DNA of 55,885 nt from Acidobacteriota bacterium (GTDB taxonomy: Bacteria; Acidobacteriota; Thermoanaerobaculia; Multivoradales; JAHEKO01), in NCBI GenBank assembly GCA_029263375.1, contig JAJCXP010000139.1, positions 1 through 55,885 on the forward strand, in the 5' to 3' direction. The position numbers were made by a program, and so were the translations under genes. Shown here piece after piece: positions 8,979 to 17,211 of this stretch. The notes under the pieces were generated by a model. That model was not told the origin of the DNA. It saw nothing but the letters and a program-made list of their open reading frames with translations, and made no database searches. Position 1 is the stretch's first letter, and the number at the start of each line of letters is the position of its first letter.

Positions 8979-9826
8979 GCGACTCCGGGAAGCTCCTGGC
9001 GGTGGCCGAAGCGGCAGCCCGCGCCGGTAGCCGGGAGCTCCAGAAGCGCTACCGGGACCCGACGCTGGTGGCCGAGCTCAAGGCCGAGTTCGACTACGTC
9101 TCCGACGCCGACCGGGCCAGCGAAGCTGCGATCATGGAGCTCGTGCGCCGGGACTTTCCGGACCACGACTTCCTGGCCGAGGAATCCGGCCGCAGCTCGC
9201 CGTCCGGAAGCGAGTATCAATGGGTCATCGATCCGCTCGACGGCACCACGAACTTTCTCCAGGGACTACCGGTGTTCGCGGTCTCGATCGCATGCCTGCG
9301 CGCCGGCCGCACCGAAATCGGCGTGGTTCTGGATCCGCTGCGCGACAACCTGTATTCCGCGGTGCGCGGTGGCGGCGCCTTCCTGAACGGCCGACCGATG
9401 CACGTCTCGGAGCGTGCCGACGTCGGCGGGGCGTTCGTCGCGACCGGCTATCCCTTCCGCGCGCGACCGGCGCTCGACGTCTATCTGGAGGTGTTCCGCG
9501 ACGTGTTTCTGCGGGCACGTGGGCTGAGGCGCTGCGGCGCCGCGGCTCTCGACCTGGCGTTCACGGCGTGCGGCACGTTCGACGGCTTTTTCGAATTCCG
9601 GCTGGCACCGTGGGACATCGCCGCGGGAGCCCTGCTGATCGAGGAGGCGGGAGGTCGAGTGACCGACCTGGATGGGGGAGACGGCTATCTGGAAAGCGGA
9701 AATGTGGTCGCGGGCGCGCCGGGTGTGCACGCGGAGCTGCTCGCGCTGTTGGGAAGGCACACGTCGGAGAGCCGGATGGACGATCTTGTGCCGATCGCCA
9801 CAGGCCAACCGACCGGCGCGTGCTAG
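8975..9826 (+). CDS. suhB: inositol monophosphatase family protein
   Basis: A 283-residue lithium-sensitive phosphatase-fold protein. It has the metal ligand pair LAEESG around residues 68-72, the signature DPLDGTTNF at 86-94 and PWDIAAG near residue 212, so all Mg2+ ligands are present. Members hydrolyse inositol 1-phosphate, other sugar phosphates or 3'-phosphoadenosine phosphate, and SuhB also acts in rRNA antitermination. Which role applies here cannot be decided from the sequence. The GTG start overlaps the pyrC stop by 4 bases (GTGA), tying it to the pyr operon. Confidence 0.88.
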   Translation: MSDSGKLLAVAEAAARAGSRELQKRYRDPTLVAELKAEFDYVSDADRASEAAIMELVRRDFPDHDFLAEESGRSSPSGSEYQWVIDPLDGTTNFLQGLPVFAVSIACLRAGRTEIGVVLDPLRDNLYSAVRGGGAFLNGRPMHVSERADVGGAFVATGYPFRARPALDVYLEVFRDVFLRARGLRRCGAAALDLAFTACGTFDGFFEFRLAPWDIAAGALLIEEAGGRVTDLDGGDGYLESGNVVAGAPGVHAELLALLGRHTSESRMDDLVPIATGQPTGAC

Positions 9827-9829
9827 CCT
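9824..9829 (+). promoter_or_regulatory. candidate -10 of the M23 peptidase gene
   Basis: TAGCCT lies 10 bases before the ATG at 9840 and no ribosome site is visible, which would give a leader of about 3 bases. It falls at the end of suhB, so readthrough from the pyr operon is equally possible. Confidence 0.35.
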
Positions 9830-9839
9830 GAATTCGGCC

Positions 9840-10907
9840 ATGTCGGCCCCGGAAACCAAGCGGAAGAAACCCGCACCCTATCTGGAAATCCAGATCCACC
9901 CGAGCCAGATCCGGCGCGGTGTCTGGTACTTTTTTCTGAGCCGGCGTCAGGTCCAGCTCTCGCTGGTGGCGCTCGGCCTCCTGTCGGTCTTCGTCCTGGT
10001 CAACATGGTCTCGGCGCCGCGCGTCCTCGGCGACCTGTTGAGCCGCAGCACCTACCGGATCTACATCGATGACCGCCAGGAGCACGGCGAGCGGCTACAG
10101 AGTCTGGTGAACGAGCTCGGCGAGTTGCGCGAGCGCACCGACGAGCTCGATCTCCGGATGAGCCGTATCTTCGTCGCCTACGGGTTGAACAGCGAGGAGT
10201 CGATCGGGCAGGGTGGTTTTCCGTTCGAGCCCGCCGCGGTGCCCGAGTCGATCTACTCACGCCAGATCCAGCGCGGCCTGAAGATCCAGGCGCGCGTCAG
10301 CGAGCAGCTCCGGGTGCTGGATACCTTCGTGCGCGAGGTGCAGAGCTTCGAGGCCGCGCACGGTGACCAGGTGGAGACGACGCCTTCGACCTCGCCGCTG
10401 CGTCCCGAGAGCTTCGTCCTGACCAGCCCGTTCGGTACCCGGCGCAGCCCGTTCACCAAGCAGAGCGACTTTCACCCCGGGATCGATCTCGCGGCACAGG
10501 TCGGGACGCCGATCTACGCCCCCGCGGACGGGAAGGTCGTTTTCGCCGGGCGCATGCCGTTGCGCCAGAGCGTCGGCTGGTGGCGCTACGGCAACCTGGT
10601 CGCGATTCGCAACGGCGACCGGTTCATCACGCTGTTCGGCCATTGCGATGAGGTGATCGTGCGCAACGGACAGAGCGTCAAGCAGGGCGACCTGCTGGCG
10701 ACGGTCGGCAACACCGGCTGGAGCACCAGCCCACACCTGCACTACGAGGTGCGAGCGCGCAACGACGACGGCGACTTCGAGCCGGTCGATCCGCGGATCT
10801 ATATCCTCGACCATCGGTGGCGCGACGCGGAGCAGCTCCTGGTGCGCGCCCGTCGCGCGCCGGAGCACCGCGACTTCGAGCCGCTGCCGAAGATCATCGG
10901 CCGCTAG
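9840..10907 (+). CDS. membrane-anchored M23 family peptidoglycan endopeptidase
   Basis: A 355-residue LytM/M23 metallopeptidase. A basic cytoplasmic N-terminus is followed by one membrane segment at about residues 37-57, a helical/coiled region at about 75-170 and the M23 domain at about 190-310. All zinc and catalytic residues are present: H212xxxD216 (FHPGIDL), H268 in FGHC, and H299-L-H301. It should cut peptide cross-links in the periplasm, or activate another hydrolase. The next gene encodes a bactofilin-like protein, and bactofilins often sit beside M23 peptidases and position them, so a shape-determining pair is likely. Confidence 0.92.
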   Translation: MSAPETKRKKPAPYLEIQIHPSQIRRGVWYFFLSRRQVQLSLVALGLLSVFVLVNMVSAPRVLGDLLSRSTYRIYIDDRQEHGERLQSLVNELGELRERTDELDLRMSRIFVAYGLNSEESIGQGGFPFEPAAVPESIYSRQIQRGLKIQARVSEQLRVLDTFVREVQSFEAAHGDQVETTPSTSPLRPESFVLTSPFGTRRSPFTKQSDFHPGIDLAAQVGTPIYAPADGKVVFAGRMPLRQSVGWWRYGNLVAIRNGDRFITLFGHCDEVIVRNGQSVKQGDLLATVGNTGWSTSPHLHYEVRARNDDGDFEPVDPRIYILDHRWRDAEQLLVRARRAPEHRDFEPLPKIIGR

Positions 10908-10929
10908 ACGGAGCCAGACAGGAGAGATC

Positions 10930-11757
10930 ATGGGACTCGGAGAAAAGATGGCCGCGAGGGTCAGTGGCCAGGGCTCGGACAGCCCGACGATGATCATCCC
11001 CCAGGGCACCGACATCCAGGTCGACGTTCACGGGCAGCTCTCGATTCGAACTCCGGGCAACCTGGTGATCCAGAACTCGGGCCACTACGCGACGCTGGAG
11101 TCGCTCAACGGCTCGATCCGAATTGACGCGCAGGCGGACGTCGAGGCGGTCAGCATCCGCTGCGCGCAGACCTGCTATGTCGAAGGCAGTCTCACCGCCT
11201 GGAAGGTGACTGCTCAGGCAATCCATCTGGAGGACGCTGCCAAGGCGAACATCGTCCTGCAGGAGACCGAGCGTCTCGAAATCGGCAGCGACGCCCGCCT
11301 GGTCGGCAACTTCTCCTCCGAGAAGGAGCTGTTCTATCTGTTCTCGCGTTTCGCCAGCGAGCTGCGCTCGCTGCCGGTGTTCGCCGACCGCAAGCGCGGG
11401 GCCGCCGAGCTGGCGGGTGACGCGGAGCCGGAGAATCTACTCTCCGAGGGAGCGGCTCCCGCGGCGGCCCCGACCGCGAGCGAAACGATCGAGGCTCCGG
11501 GCGAGGCGCGACGCCCGGTCAGCGCCGAGCTCGCCGACCCGCTGTTCTACTCGCTGGTCATTCTCGAGCGCGAGTTCTCCCGCCCGAGCTACGGCCCGAC
11601 CTCGCGCAAGATGATCGAGGAGCTGATCAAGCTCCTGCGCGCGCGCGATCTGGAGGGCTTGTCCAAGAGCTATCAGACCCTGTTCGGTCGGATCGTCGAG
11701 CCGGGGAAGGATCTGCAGCGGGTGTTCAAGGCGATGCAGGGGTACTTTCGGGGATGA
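10930..11757 (+). CDS. bactofilin-like (polymer-forming, beta-helical) protein
   Basis: A 275-residue protein preceded by a good ribosome site (AGGAGAG). Residues about 25-135 are short alternating hydrophobic strands with Gly/Asn turns (IPQGTDIQVDVHGQL, GNLVIQ, NGSIRIDA, YVEGSL, LVGNF), which reads as a right-handed beta-helix of the bactofilin type but with a loose repeat. Residues about 160-200 are an Ala/Glu-rich linker, and a helical C-terminal region follows. No signal peptide is seen. Its place directly after an M23 peptidase supports a cytoskeletal scaffold role. Without a profile search the bactofilin assignment is inference from pattern and context. Confidence 0.55.
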   Translation: MGLGEKMAARVSGQGSDSPTMIIPQGTDIQVDVHGQLSIRTPGNLVIQNSGHYATLESLNGSIRIDAQADVEAVSIRCAQTCYVEGSLTAWKVTAQAIHLEDAAKANIVLQETERLEIGSDARLVGNFSSEKELFYLFSRFASELRSLPVFADRKRGAAELAGDAEPENLLSEGAAPAAAPTASETIEAPGEARRPVSAELADPLFYSLVILEREFSRPSYGPTSRKMIEELIKLLRARDLEGLSKSYQTLFGRIVEPGKDLQRVFKAMQGYFRG

Positions 11758-12077
11758 TGGCGGCTTGGATCCACCTGTCCGTCGGCGTGCTCCTCGCCGT
11801 GGTCTCTATCCCGCTCTGGATGGAGAAGGTGCCGAGGAACGGTTGGTACGGCCTACGCATCCAGAAGAGCATGGAGTCCGATGAGAACTGGTACCGGATC
11901 AACCGGTTCGGGGGGCAGGGCATGTTCGTGGTCGGCGCCCTGATCGCCATGATCGGGCTCGCCAACTGGCTCCGGCCGCCGCAGAGCGAGGCGATGACGG
12001 TCCTGTTGTTGACGGTGCCGCTCTTCCTGGTGCTGCCGTGGCTGGTGGTCGTGGTCTGGTACGCCGGCCGGCTCTAG
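11754..12077 (+). CDS. SdpI/YhfL family small membrane protein
   Basis: A 107-residue protein with three hydrophobic segments (about 5-22, 60-78 and 84-104). The first two flank the family signature seen here as RNGWYGLRIQKSM followed by ENWYRINRFGG. SdpI confers immunity to the Bacillus SdpC toxin, but most distant members have no known function and no sdpC-like gene is adjacent. The ATG overlaps the stop of the bactofilin-like gene (ATGATG; the second ATG at 11757 is also possible), suggesting cotranscription. It ends 1 base before the convergent ATPase gene. Confidence 0.75.
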   Translation: MMAAWIHLSVGVLLAVVSIPLWMEKVPRNGWYGLRIQKSMESDENWYRINRFGGQGMFVVGALIAMIGLANWLRPPQSEAMTVLLLTVPLFLVLPWLVVVVWYAGRL

Positions 12078-12078
12078 C

Positions 12079-13842
12079 CTAGATCGCGGTCACCCGAACC
12101 ACCTCTTCAAAGGTGGTCACGCCCTCGGCCAGCTTCCTGAGCGCCGACTGGCGCAGCGTGTTCATGCCGCCGGCGACCGCTTCGCGCTTGATCTTCGGCG
12201 CGTCCGCGCCCTCGATCGTCAGGTGCTGGATGGTCTCGTTCATCGGCAGGAGCTCGAAGATGCCGGTGCGCTCGAGGTAGCCGGTGCCGCGGCACTCGAA
12301 GCAGCCCTCGCCGATCTTGCTGCGAGCGCGCTTGCCCTCGGGAATGGTCAGCCGCAGGGCCTTGATCTCGTCCTCCGTCAGGAAGTGATCGACGGTGCAG
12401 TGGCTGCAGACCTTTCTCGCCAATCGCTGGGCGACCGAGCCGATCAGGATCGAGGCGATCAGGTAGCGCTCGAGGCCGAGGTCGGCCAGGCGGGTGATCG
12501 ACGAGGCGGCATCGTTGGTGTGCAGGGTGGAGAAGACCAGGTGACCGGTGAGCGCCGCCTGGGCGGCGTACTGGGCGGTTTCCTGGTCGCGGATCTCACC
12601 GACCATGATGACGTCGGGATCCTGCCGCAGGATGTGCCGCAGCGCGGCTCCGAAGGTCACACCCGCCTTGGGGTGGACGGCGGTCTGGTTGAACTCTTCG
12701 TAGACCATCTCGATCGGGTCTTCGATGGTGGTGACATTGATCTCGCGGCTGGCGATGGTCTTGAGCGCCGAGTAGAGCGTGGTCGTCTTGCCCGAGCCGG
12801 TCGGGCCGGTCACCAGGATGATGCCGTGCGGCCGGGTGATGAACTCGCTGAAGACCCCGAGCTCGTCGGCATTGAAGCCGAGCTGGCCGAGGTCCTTGAG
12901 CAGCACCTCGGGGCCGAAGATGCGTAGGACGACCTTCTCCCCGAAGGCGGTCGGCAGGGTCGAGACCCGCAGTTCGATGTCGGTCGAGCCGCGCCGCGTC
13001 TTGAGGCGGCCGTCCTGGGGGCGGCGTTTCTCGGCGATGTCCAGGCGCGACATGGTCTTCAGGCGGCTGACCACCGCCTTGTGAACCACCTTGGGGATGG
13101 TCTGGATGTCGTGCAGTACGCCGTCGATCCGGAATCGGATCAGGCAGAGCTCCCGCTTCGGCTCGATGTGAATGTCGCTGGCGCGGGTGTCGTAGGCGTG
13201 TTGGAGCATGAACTCGACCGCATTGACGATGTGCTGATCGCTCGACTCGATCTCGGTCTCGCTCTTCAGGTGAACGAGCTGCTCGAGATTGCCGAGGTCG
13301 ATGCCCGAGGAGAGGTCGCGCTCGGCGCGCTTGACCGAGTGGCGGAGGCCGTAGACCTCGTTGATCGCCTTCAGGATGTCGGGCTCGGAGGCGACCACCA
13401 GGCTGACGTCGCGCTCGACGATGCGGCGGAAGGAGTCGATTCCTTCGATGTCGTAGGGGTTCGAGCAGGCGACCTTGAGCTTGCCGTTGTCCACCTGGAG
13501 CGGCAGCATCCGGTGTTTGCGTGCGAACGGCCGCGAGATCTTGGCCTCGATCAGGTCGGCGTCGAGCGCCAGGGTGTCGATACGGACGAAGGGCAGGCCG
13601 GAGTCCTTGGCCAGCGCCTCCGCGATCTCGAACTCGCCGAGCACGCTGTTCGGAGTGCCGTTGTTTGGCAGCCGCAGGCGCTCGACGACGTCGTAGGCCA
13701 CCGCTTTCTGCTCGTAGGCCCGAGGATCCCGCTGACGTGCCGGCATCGAGGCTGCCTCGCGAACAATCTCCTGGACTTGAACGCGGTTGATAAGTCCTTG
13801 TCTTTCAAGAACTTCTGCTATCGATTGCGGGGTCAGATGCAT
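12079..13842 (-). CDS. type IV pilus / type II secretion assembly ATPase (PilB/GspE family)
   Basis: A 587-residue secretion-superfamily hexameric ATPase. The MshEN-like N-terminal domain spans about residues 1-165. The core has Walker A GPTGSGKT at 346-353, the Asp box around IEDPIEM, Walker B PDVIMVGEIRD and the His box TGHLVFSTLHTND. A four-cysteine zinc site follows (CSHC and CFEC), as in GspE and PilB. It powers pilus or pseudopilus assembly, or secretion. No other pilus or secretion gene lies in the window, so PilB and GspE cannot be separated. The start is supported by a TACACT hexamer 9 bases upstream. Confidence 0.93.
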   Translation of the reverse strand: MHLTPQSIAEVLERQGLINRVQVQEIVREAASMPARQRDPRAYEQKAVAYDVVERLRLPNNGTPNSVLGEFEIAEALAKDSGLPFVRIDTLALDADLIEAKISRPFARKHRMLPLQVDNGKLKVACSNPYDIEGIDSFRRIVERDVSLVVASEPDILKAINEVYGLRHSVKRAERDLSSGIDLGNLEQLVHLKSETEIESSDQHIVNAVEFMLQHAYDTRASDIHIEPKRELCLIRFRIDGVLHDIQTIPKVVHKAVVSRLKTMSRLDIAEKRRPQDGRLKTRRGSTDIELRVSTLPTAFGEKVVLRIFGPEVLLKDLGQLGFNADELGVFSEFITRPHGIILVTGPTGSGKTTTLYSALKTIASREINVTTIEDPIEMVYEEFNQTAVHPKAGVTFGAALRHILRQDPDVIMVGEIRDQETAQYAAQAALTGHLVFSTLHTNDAASSITRLADLGLERYLIASILIGSVAQRLARKVCSHCTVDHFLTEDEIKALRLTIPEGKRARSKIGEGCFECRGTGYLERTGIFELLPMNETIQHLTIEGADAPKIKREAVAGGMNTLRQSALRKLAEGVTTFEEVVRVTAI

Positions 13843-13851
13843 GCCGGCGGC

Positions 13852-13857
13852 AGTGTA
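13852..13857 (-). promoter_or_regulatory. candidate -10 of the PilB/GspE ATPase gene, leaderless
   Basis: TACACT on the minus strand lies 9 bases before the ATG at 13842, with no Shine-Dalgarno sequence between. The predicted transcript starts about 2 bases before the start codon. Confidence 0.5.
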
Positions 13858-13890
13858 GCAACGACGGTGGCGACTGGCTGTGAACGGTCT

Positions 13891-13896
13891 TACAAT
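13891..13896 (+). promoter_or_regulatory. candidate -10 of the EamA transporter gene
   Basis: TACAAT lies 10 bases before ATG 13907 and no ribosome site is present. It is divergent from the ATPase promoter about 35 bases away. Confidence 0.5.
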
Positions 13897-13906
13897 GCGG
13901 GTCTCG

Positions 13907-14785
13907 ATGGCAGCTCCCCTCTACCTGCTGGCGGCGGTGGTCAGCGCCCTGGCCTACTCGGCGGTAGACGTGTCACGCAAGATTCTGGTGGAGCGCGTCC
14001 GGCCGATGCCGCTGCTGTGCGTGTTCTCGCTCGGCAGCGCACCTCTGTTCGCCCTCTGGTGGGGTTGGCTCGGTAACTACGAGGTCGGCGCGGGCTACTG
14101 GCTTCCGGGCGGCGTCTCCGTGGTGCTGAACATCGTGTCCAACGTGCTCTTCCTCGAGGCGGTGCGGGTTTCGCCGCTGAGCGTCACGATCCCGATGCTG
14201 TCGCTCACCCCGGTGTTCACGACGCTCCTGGGTGTGCCGATGCTCGGTGAGGTGCCAAGCCCGAGCCAGGCGGTCGGAATCGCCCTGGTGGTGGTGGGCG
14301 CATTCGCGATCAATCTGGGGATCGGCGACGGGTTGTCGCCGCTCCGCGCCTGGCGGTCGCTATGCCGAGAGTCGGGCTCGCTGTTGATGGCGATCGTGGC
14401 GCTGCTCTGGTCGGTGGCGACGCCGCTCGACAAGCTGGCGATGGGGCACGCGAGCCCTGCATTCCACGGCCTGGCGCTCAACGCCGGCGTCGGCGTCGGC
14501 GTGCTACTGCTGTTGATCGGGCGCGGCAGGACCCACGAGTTGCGACTGCCATCCGGCACGCGCTGGACCGCGGTCGGGTCGATCGCCGGCAGTACGCTCG
14601 CGATCGGGCTCTACCTGGTCGCGATCTCTCACCTCTGGGTCGGGCTGGTGGAGAGCTTGAAGCGCGGCCTCGGCTCGGCTGGGGCGCTCGGTCTCGGCCG
14701 CCTGCTGTTCAGGGAGCGGATCGGCAGGGCGCAGATCATGGCGGTCGGCCTGATGATCGTCGGCGTCGTTCTGGTGCTCGTCTGA
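13907..14785 (+). CDS. EamA/DMT family transporter
   Basis: A 292-residue integral membrane protein with about ten hydrophobic segments arranged as two repeats of five, the EamA pattern. Characteristic stretches are the first helix starting at PLYLLAAVV, a SPLSVTIPMLSLTPVF helix ending repeat one, and GLMIVGVVLVLV at the C-terminus. Such proteins export or import amino acids, nucleotide sugars or other metabolites; the substrate is unknown. In-frame starts also exist at 13880 (GTG) and 13895 (ATG). I prefer 13907 because it fits the TACAAT element and begins just before the first helix. It converges on aroC. Confidence 0.83.
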   Translation: MAAPLYLLAAVVSALAYSAVDVSRKILVERVRPMPLLCVFSLGSAPLFALWWGWLGNYEVGAGYWLPGGVSVVLNIVSNVLFLEAVRVSPLSVTIPMLSLTPVFTTLLGVPMLGEVPSPSQAVGIALVVVGAFAINLGIGDGLSPLRAWRSLCRESGSLLMAIVALLWSVATPLDKLAMGHASPAFHGLALNAGVGVGVLLLLIGRGRTHELRLPSGTRWTAVGSIAGSTLAIGLYLVAISHLWVGLVESLKRGLGSAGALGLGRLLFRERIGRAQIMAVGLMIVGVVLVLV

Positions 14786-14797
14786 GGCGCAGCCGCG

Positions 14798-15988
14798 TCA
14801 GGTCGAACGTGGCTCGGGCCAAGCTCGCTGAAGTCGCACCGTGGCTTCGAAGTGCGCGCGCACTTCGGCCATCGAGTCGCCGCCGAGCTTTTCGAGCAGG
14901 GCGTCGGCGAGGATCAGGGCGACCATCGATTCGGCGATCACGCCGGCCGCCGGCAGGGCGGTGACGTCGCTGCGCTCGTACTGCGACCGGTGCGGCTCCA
15001 TGGTGTCGAGGTCGACCGAGGGCATGCCCTTGCGCAGCGTCGAGATCGGCTTCTTGTAGGCCGTGATCACGACATCGGCGCCGTTGGTGACGCCGCCCTC
15101 CAGGCCACCCGCATGGTTGGTGGGCCGCGAGAAGCCACCGCCGTCGCCCAGCTCGATCGGATCGTGCGCGGCGCTGCCCGGACCGGCGCTGGCGGCGAGT
15201 GCGGCGCCGATCTCGACCGCCTTGACCGCCGGTACGGACATCACGGCGCGTGCCAGGCGTCCGTCGAGCTTCTCGTTCCATTGCACGTAGGAGCCGAGAC
15301 CGGCGGGCACTCCGTGTGCGATCACCGTGACCGCGCCGCCCAGCGTGTCGCCCTCGTCCTTGGTGCGATCGACCAGCGCCACCATCTCGTCCTCGAGATC
15401 GTGGTGGATGGCGCGCAGCGGCGAGCTCTCGTCGACTCTCTCGATCTCGGCCCAGTTTGGGACCGGCCGGTCGACGCCGATCGGCCCGAGCGACCGCACC
15501 CCGCTGCGGATCTCGATTCCGAGGTCGCTTAGCAGTAGCTTGGCGATCGAGCCGCAGGCGACCCGCGCCGCGCTCTCCCGGGCGGAGGCGCGCTCGAGCA
15601 CGTCACGGAGATCGCTCCGCAGGTATTTGAGGCCGCCGGCCAGGTCGGCGTGGCCCGGGCGCGGGGCATGCACGCGGCGCTTTTCGACCCGCGCGGGATC
15701 GGTCTCGATCGGATCCATCACCGCGCTCCAGCTCCGGAAGTCGCGATTCTCGATCCAGATGGCGATCGGCGAGCCGAGGGTCTCGCCGCCACGCACGCCG
15801 CCGCGGATCTCGACGGCGTCGGTCTCGATCTTCATACGGGCGCCGCGGCCATAGCCGTGCATTCGGCGTTTCATCTCGCGATGGATGAACTCGAGGTCGA
15901 CGGCGAGGCCCGCGGGCATGCCGGTGAGCACCGCCGTCAGGCCGGGCCCGTGGCTCTCGCCGGCGGTTGTGAGTAGCACGCGTCTCAT
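14798..15988 (-). CDS. aroC: chorismate synthase
   Basis: A 396-residue enzyme that eliminates phosphate from EPSP to give chorismate, using reduced FMN. The N-terminal GESHG motif is at residues 10-14, followed by the RRMHGYGRGARMKIE segment, RPGHADL and the later RPTNHAGGLEGG active-site region. It is complete. aroB, two steps earlier in the shikimate pathway, is 5.5 kb away and broken, so the integrity of aromatic synthesis in this strain deserves checking. The start is supported by a TAGAAT hexamer 8 bases upstream. Confidence 0.97.
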   Translation of the reverse strand: MRRVLLTTAGESHGPGLTAVLTGMPAGLAVDLEFIHREMKRRMHGYGRGARMKIETDAVEIRGGVRGGETLGSPIAIWIENRDFRSWSAVMDPIETDPARVEKRRVHAPRPGHADLAGGLKYLRSDLRDVLERASARESAARVACGSIAKLLLSDLGIEIRSGVRSLGPIGVDRPVPNWAEIERVDESSPLRAIHHDLEDEMVALVDRTKDEGDTLGGAVTVIAHGVPAGLGSYVQWNEKLDGRLARAVMSVPAVKAVEIGAALAASAGPGSAAHDPIELGDGGGFSRPTNHAGGLEGGVTNGADVVITAYKKPISTLRKGMPSVDLDTMEPHRSQYERSDVTALPAAGVIAESMVALILADALLEKLGGDSMAEVRAHFEATVRLQRAWPEPRST

Positions 15989-15996
15989 CTGCAGAC

Positions 15997-16002
15997 ATTC
16001 TA
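15997..16002 (-). promoter_or_regulatory. candidate -10 of aroC, leaderless
   Basis: TAGAAT on the minus strand ends 8 bases before the aroC ATG. There is no Shine-Dalgarno sequence, so the transcript would start 1-2 bases before the codon. Confidence 0.55.
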
Positions 16003-16012
16003 GTTGGTCTAT

Positions 16013-16041
16013 TTGTCCGTGTTTCTATGGAGACATATACT
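16013..16041 (+). promoter_or_regulatory. sigma70-type promoter of the secreted protein gene
   Basis: A -35 TTGTCC at 16013-16018 and a -10 TATACT at 16036-16041 are separated by 17 bases. The predicted start near 16048 leaves a 60-base leader ending in a strong AAGGAGGAGG ribosome site, which suggests high expression. Confidence 0.65.
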
Positions 16042-16109
16042 GTGCCGGATCCAATAGAAAAACGTGGCCCGGAGAATAGCCGGGTCGCAAGGCAGAAGGA
16101 GGAGGAGTC

Positions 16110-17144
16110 ATGAGAAGACCTATGGTCTCATTTGCTCTGGCGCTCCTGGCTGTCGCGGTTGTCGCGGCGCCGGTGGCGGGCCAGAAGCTCGACCTGAACG
16201 GAGGTAGTGGCGGACCGCCGTCGATCCCCTCGGGCGGGATCGACTACAACGTCACCGTTGACGACACCGGTGCTGCGTACGAATTCGTCGATGCGACAGC
16301 AGGAACACAGATCTTTCCGGGCGACGACGAGTACATCGCAGTCGTCTGGCCGTTCGATTTCTCGGTCTACAACAACAGCTATGTCGGTGGCGTCGACTCG
16401 TTCGAGATCAACTCGAACGGCAGTGTTCACTTCGACATCGGCGGTCCGAGATCATTGTGGATCAACTGTGGTGACGCGCCGTCGACGATCGATGGGCAAT
16501 GGGTCGCGGTGCTCGGCGACGACCTCGACCCGACCGCGGCCGGCTCAGTCTGGTGGCATGTCACTGGCACCTCGCCGAATCAGACCCTGACCGTCGCCTG
16601 GCTCGGTGTTCCGGAGTTTGGCGGCACCGGCTCGGTCGACATTCAGGCCAACTTCTTCGAGGGCACCAATGCCATCGTCACGCAGTACATCGAGAACAGC
16701 CCACCAGACTTCGTCGGTGACGGCGTCATCGGGATCAACGCCGGTGATGGCGTGACCGGTACTCAGGTGTTCTGCGCCGCGTCCGGTGAGCTACCGAGTC
16801 GGGTCTTCGACGTCGAGTACATTCCGAAGTGCGCGATCACTGCGACCGTGAACGACAATCGTCCGCTTCACGGCGGTGATGCGCTGTGGGTCGACTTCGC
16901 GGTGGAGCACGCCAAGCCGGGCACGGTCAGTGCGAGTGCCACGGTGCTGGTCCGGGATCTCGCGACCGGACAGATCGTCGGTCGAACCCGCTATCGTGGT
17001 TTGGTCTTCGAGCAGTTCCAGCGCACGAACTTTGGTGGTCAGCTATCCGACGGTCTGCCGGCGGGGCGTTACGAGCTCAGCATCACTCTCAATGGGATGT
17101 CGGGCTGGAACTCGCGCTCTCGCGACCTGATCGTCATCGAGTAG
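16110..17144 (+). CDS. secreted protein of unknown function, monocistronic
   Basis: A 344-residue exported protein whose ATG follows a near-ideal ribosome site (AAGGAGGAGG). A Sec signal peptide covers about residues 1-24, ending AAPVAG, and a Gly/Ser/Pro-rich linker follows. Residues about 35-230 are a beta-sandwich-like region (FEINSNGSVHF, a GDDLDP turn, then IGINAGDG) reminiscent of NIDO-like extracellular domains. A second beta domain from about 235 ends in LIVIE. Few cysteines and no C-terminal sorting tag are seen. It has its own promoter and terminator, and visibly lower GC and more Asn than its neighbours. The function is unknown; an abundant surface or secreted structural protein is a guess. 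Confidence 0.7.
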   Translation: MRRPMVSFALALLAVAVVAAPVAGQKLDLNGGSGGPPSIPSGGIDYNVTVDDTGAAYEFVDATAGTQIFPGDDEYIAVVWPFDFSVYNNSYVGGVDSFEINSNGSVHFDIGGPRSLWINCGDAPSTIDGQWVAVLGDDLDPTAAGSVWWHVTGTSPNQTLTVAWLGVPEFGGTGSVDIQANFFEGTNAIVTQYIENSPPDFVGDGVIGINAGDGVTGTQVFCAASGELPSRVFDVEYIPKCAITATVNDNRPLHGGDALWVDFAVEHAKPGTVSASATVLVRDLATGQIVGRTRYRGLVFEQFQRTNFGGQLSDGLPAGRYELSITLNGMSGWNSRSRDLIVIE

Positions 17145-17170
17145 GTACTCTTCAGACCTGAGCACGCTCG

Positions 17171-17207
17171 AGCCCGGCCCGGTGATCACACCGGGTCGGG
17201 CTTTTTC
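17171..17207 (+). terminator. rho-independent terminator
   Basis: AGCCCGGCCCGGTG and CACCGGGTCGGGCT form a 14-bp stem with one G-U pair around an ATCA loop, followed by a T-rich tract (TTTTTCTTC). It lies 26 bases after the secreted-protein stop and just before the convergent thioesterase stop. It is the clearest terminator in the window. Confidence 0.92.
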
Positions 17208-17211
17208 TTCG

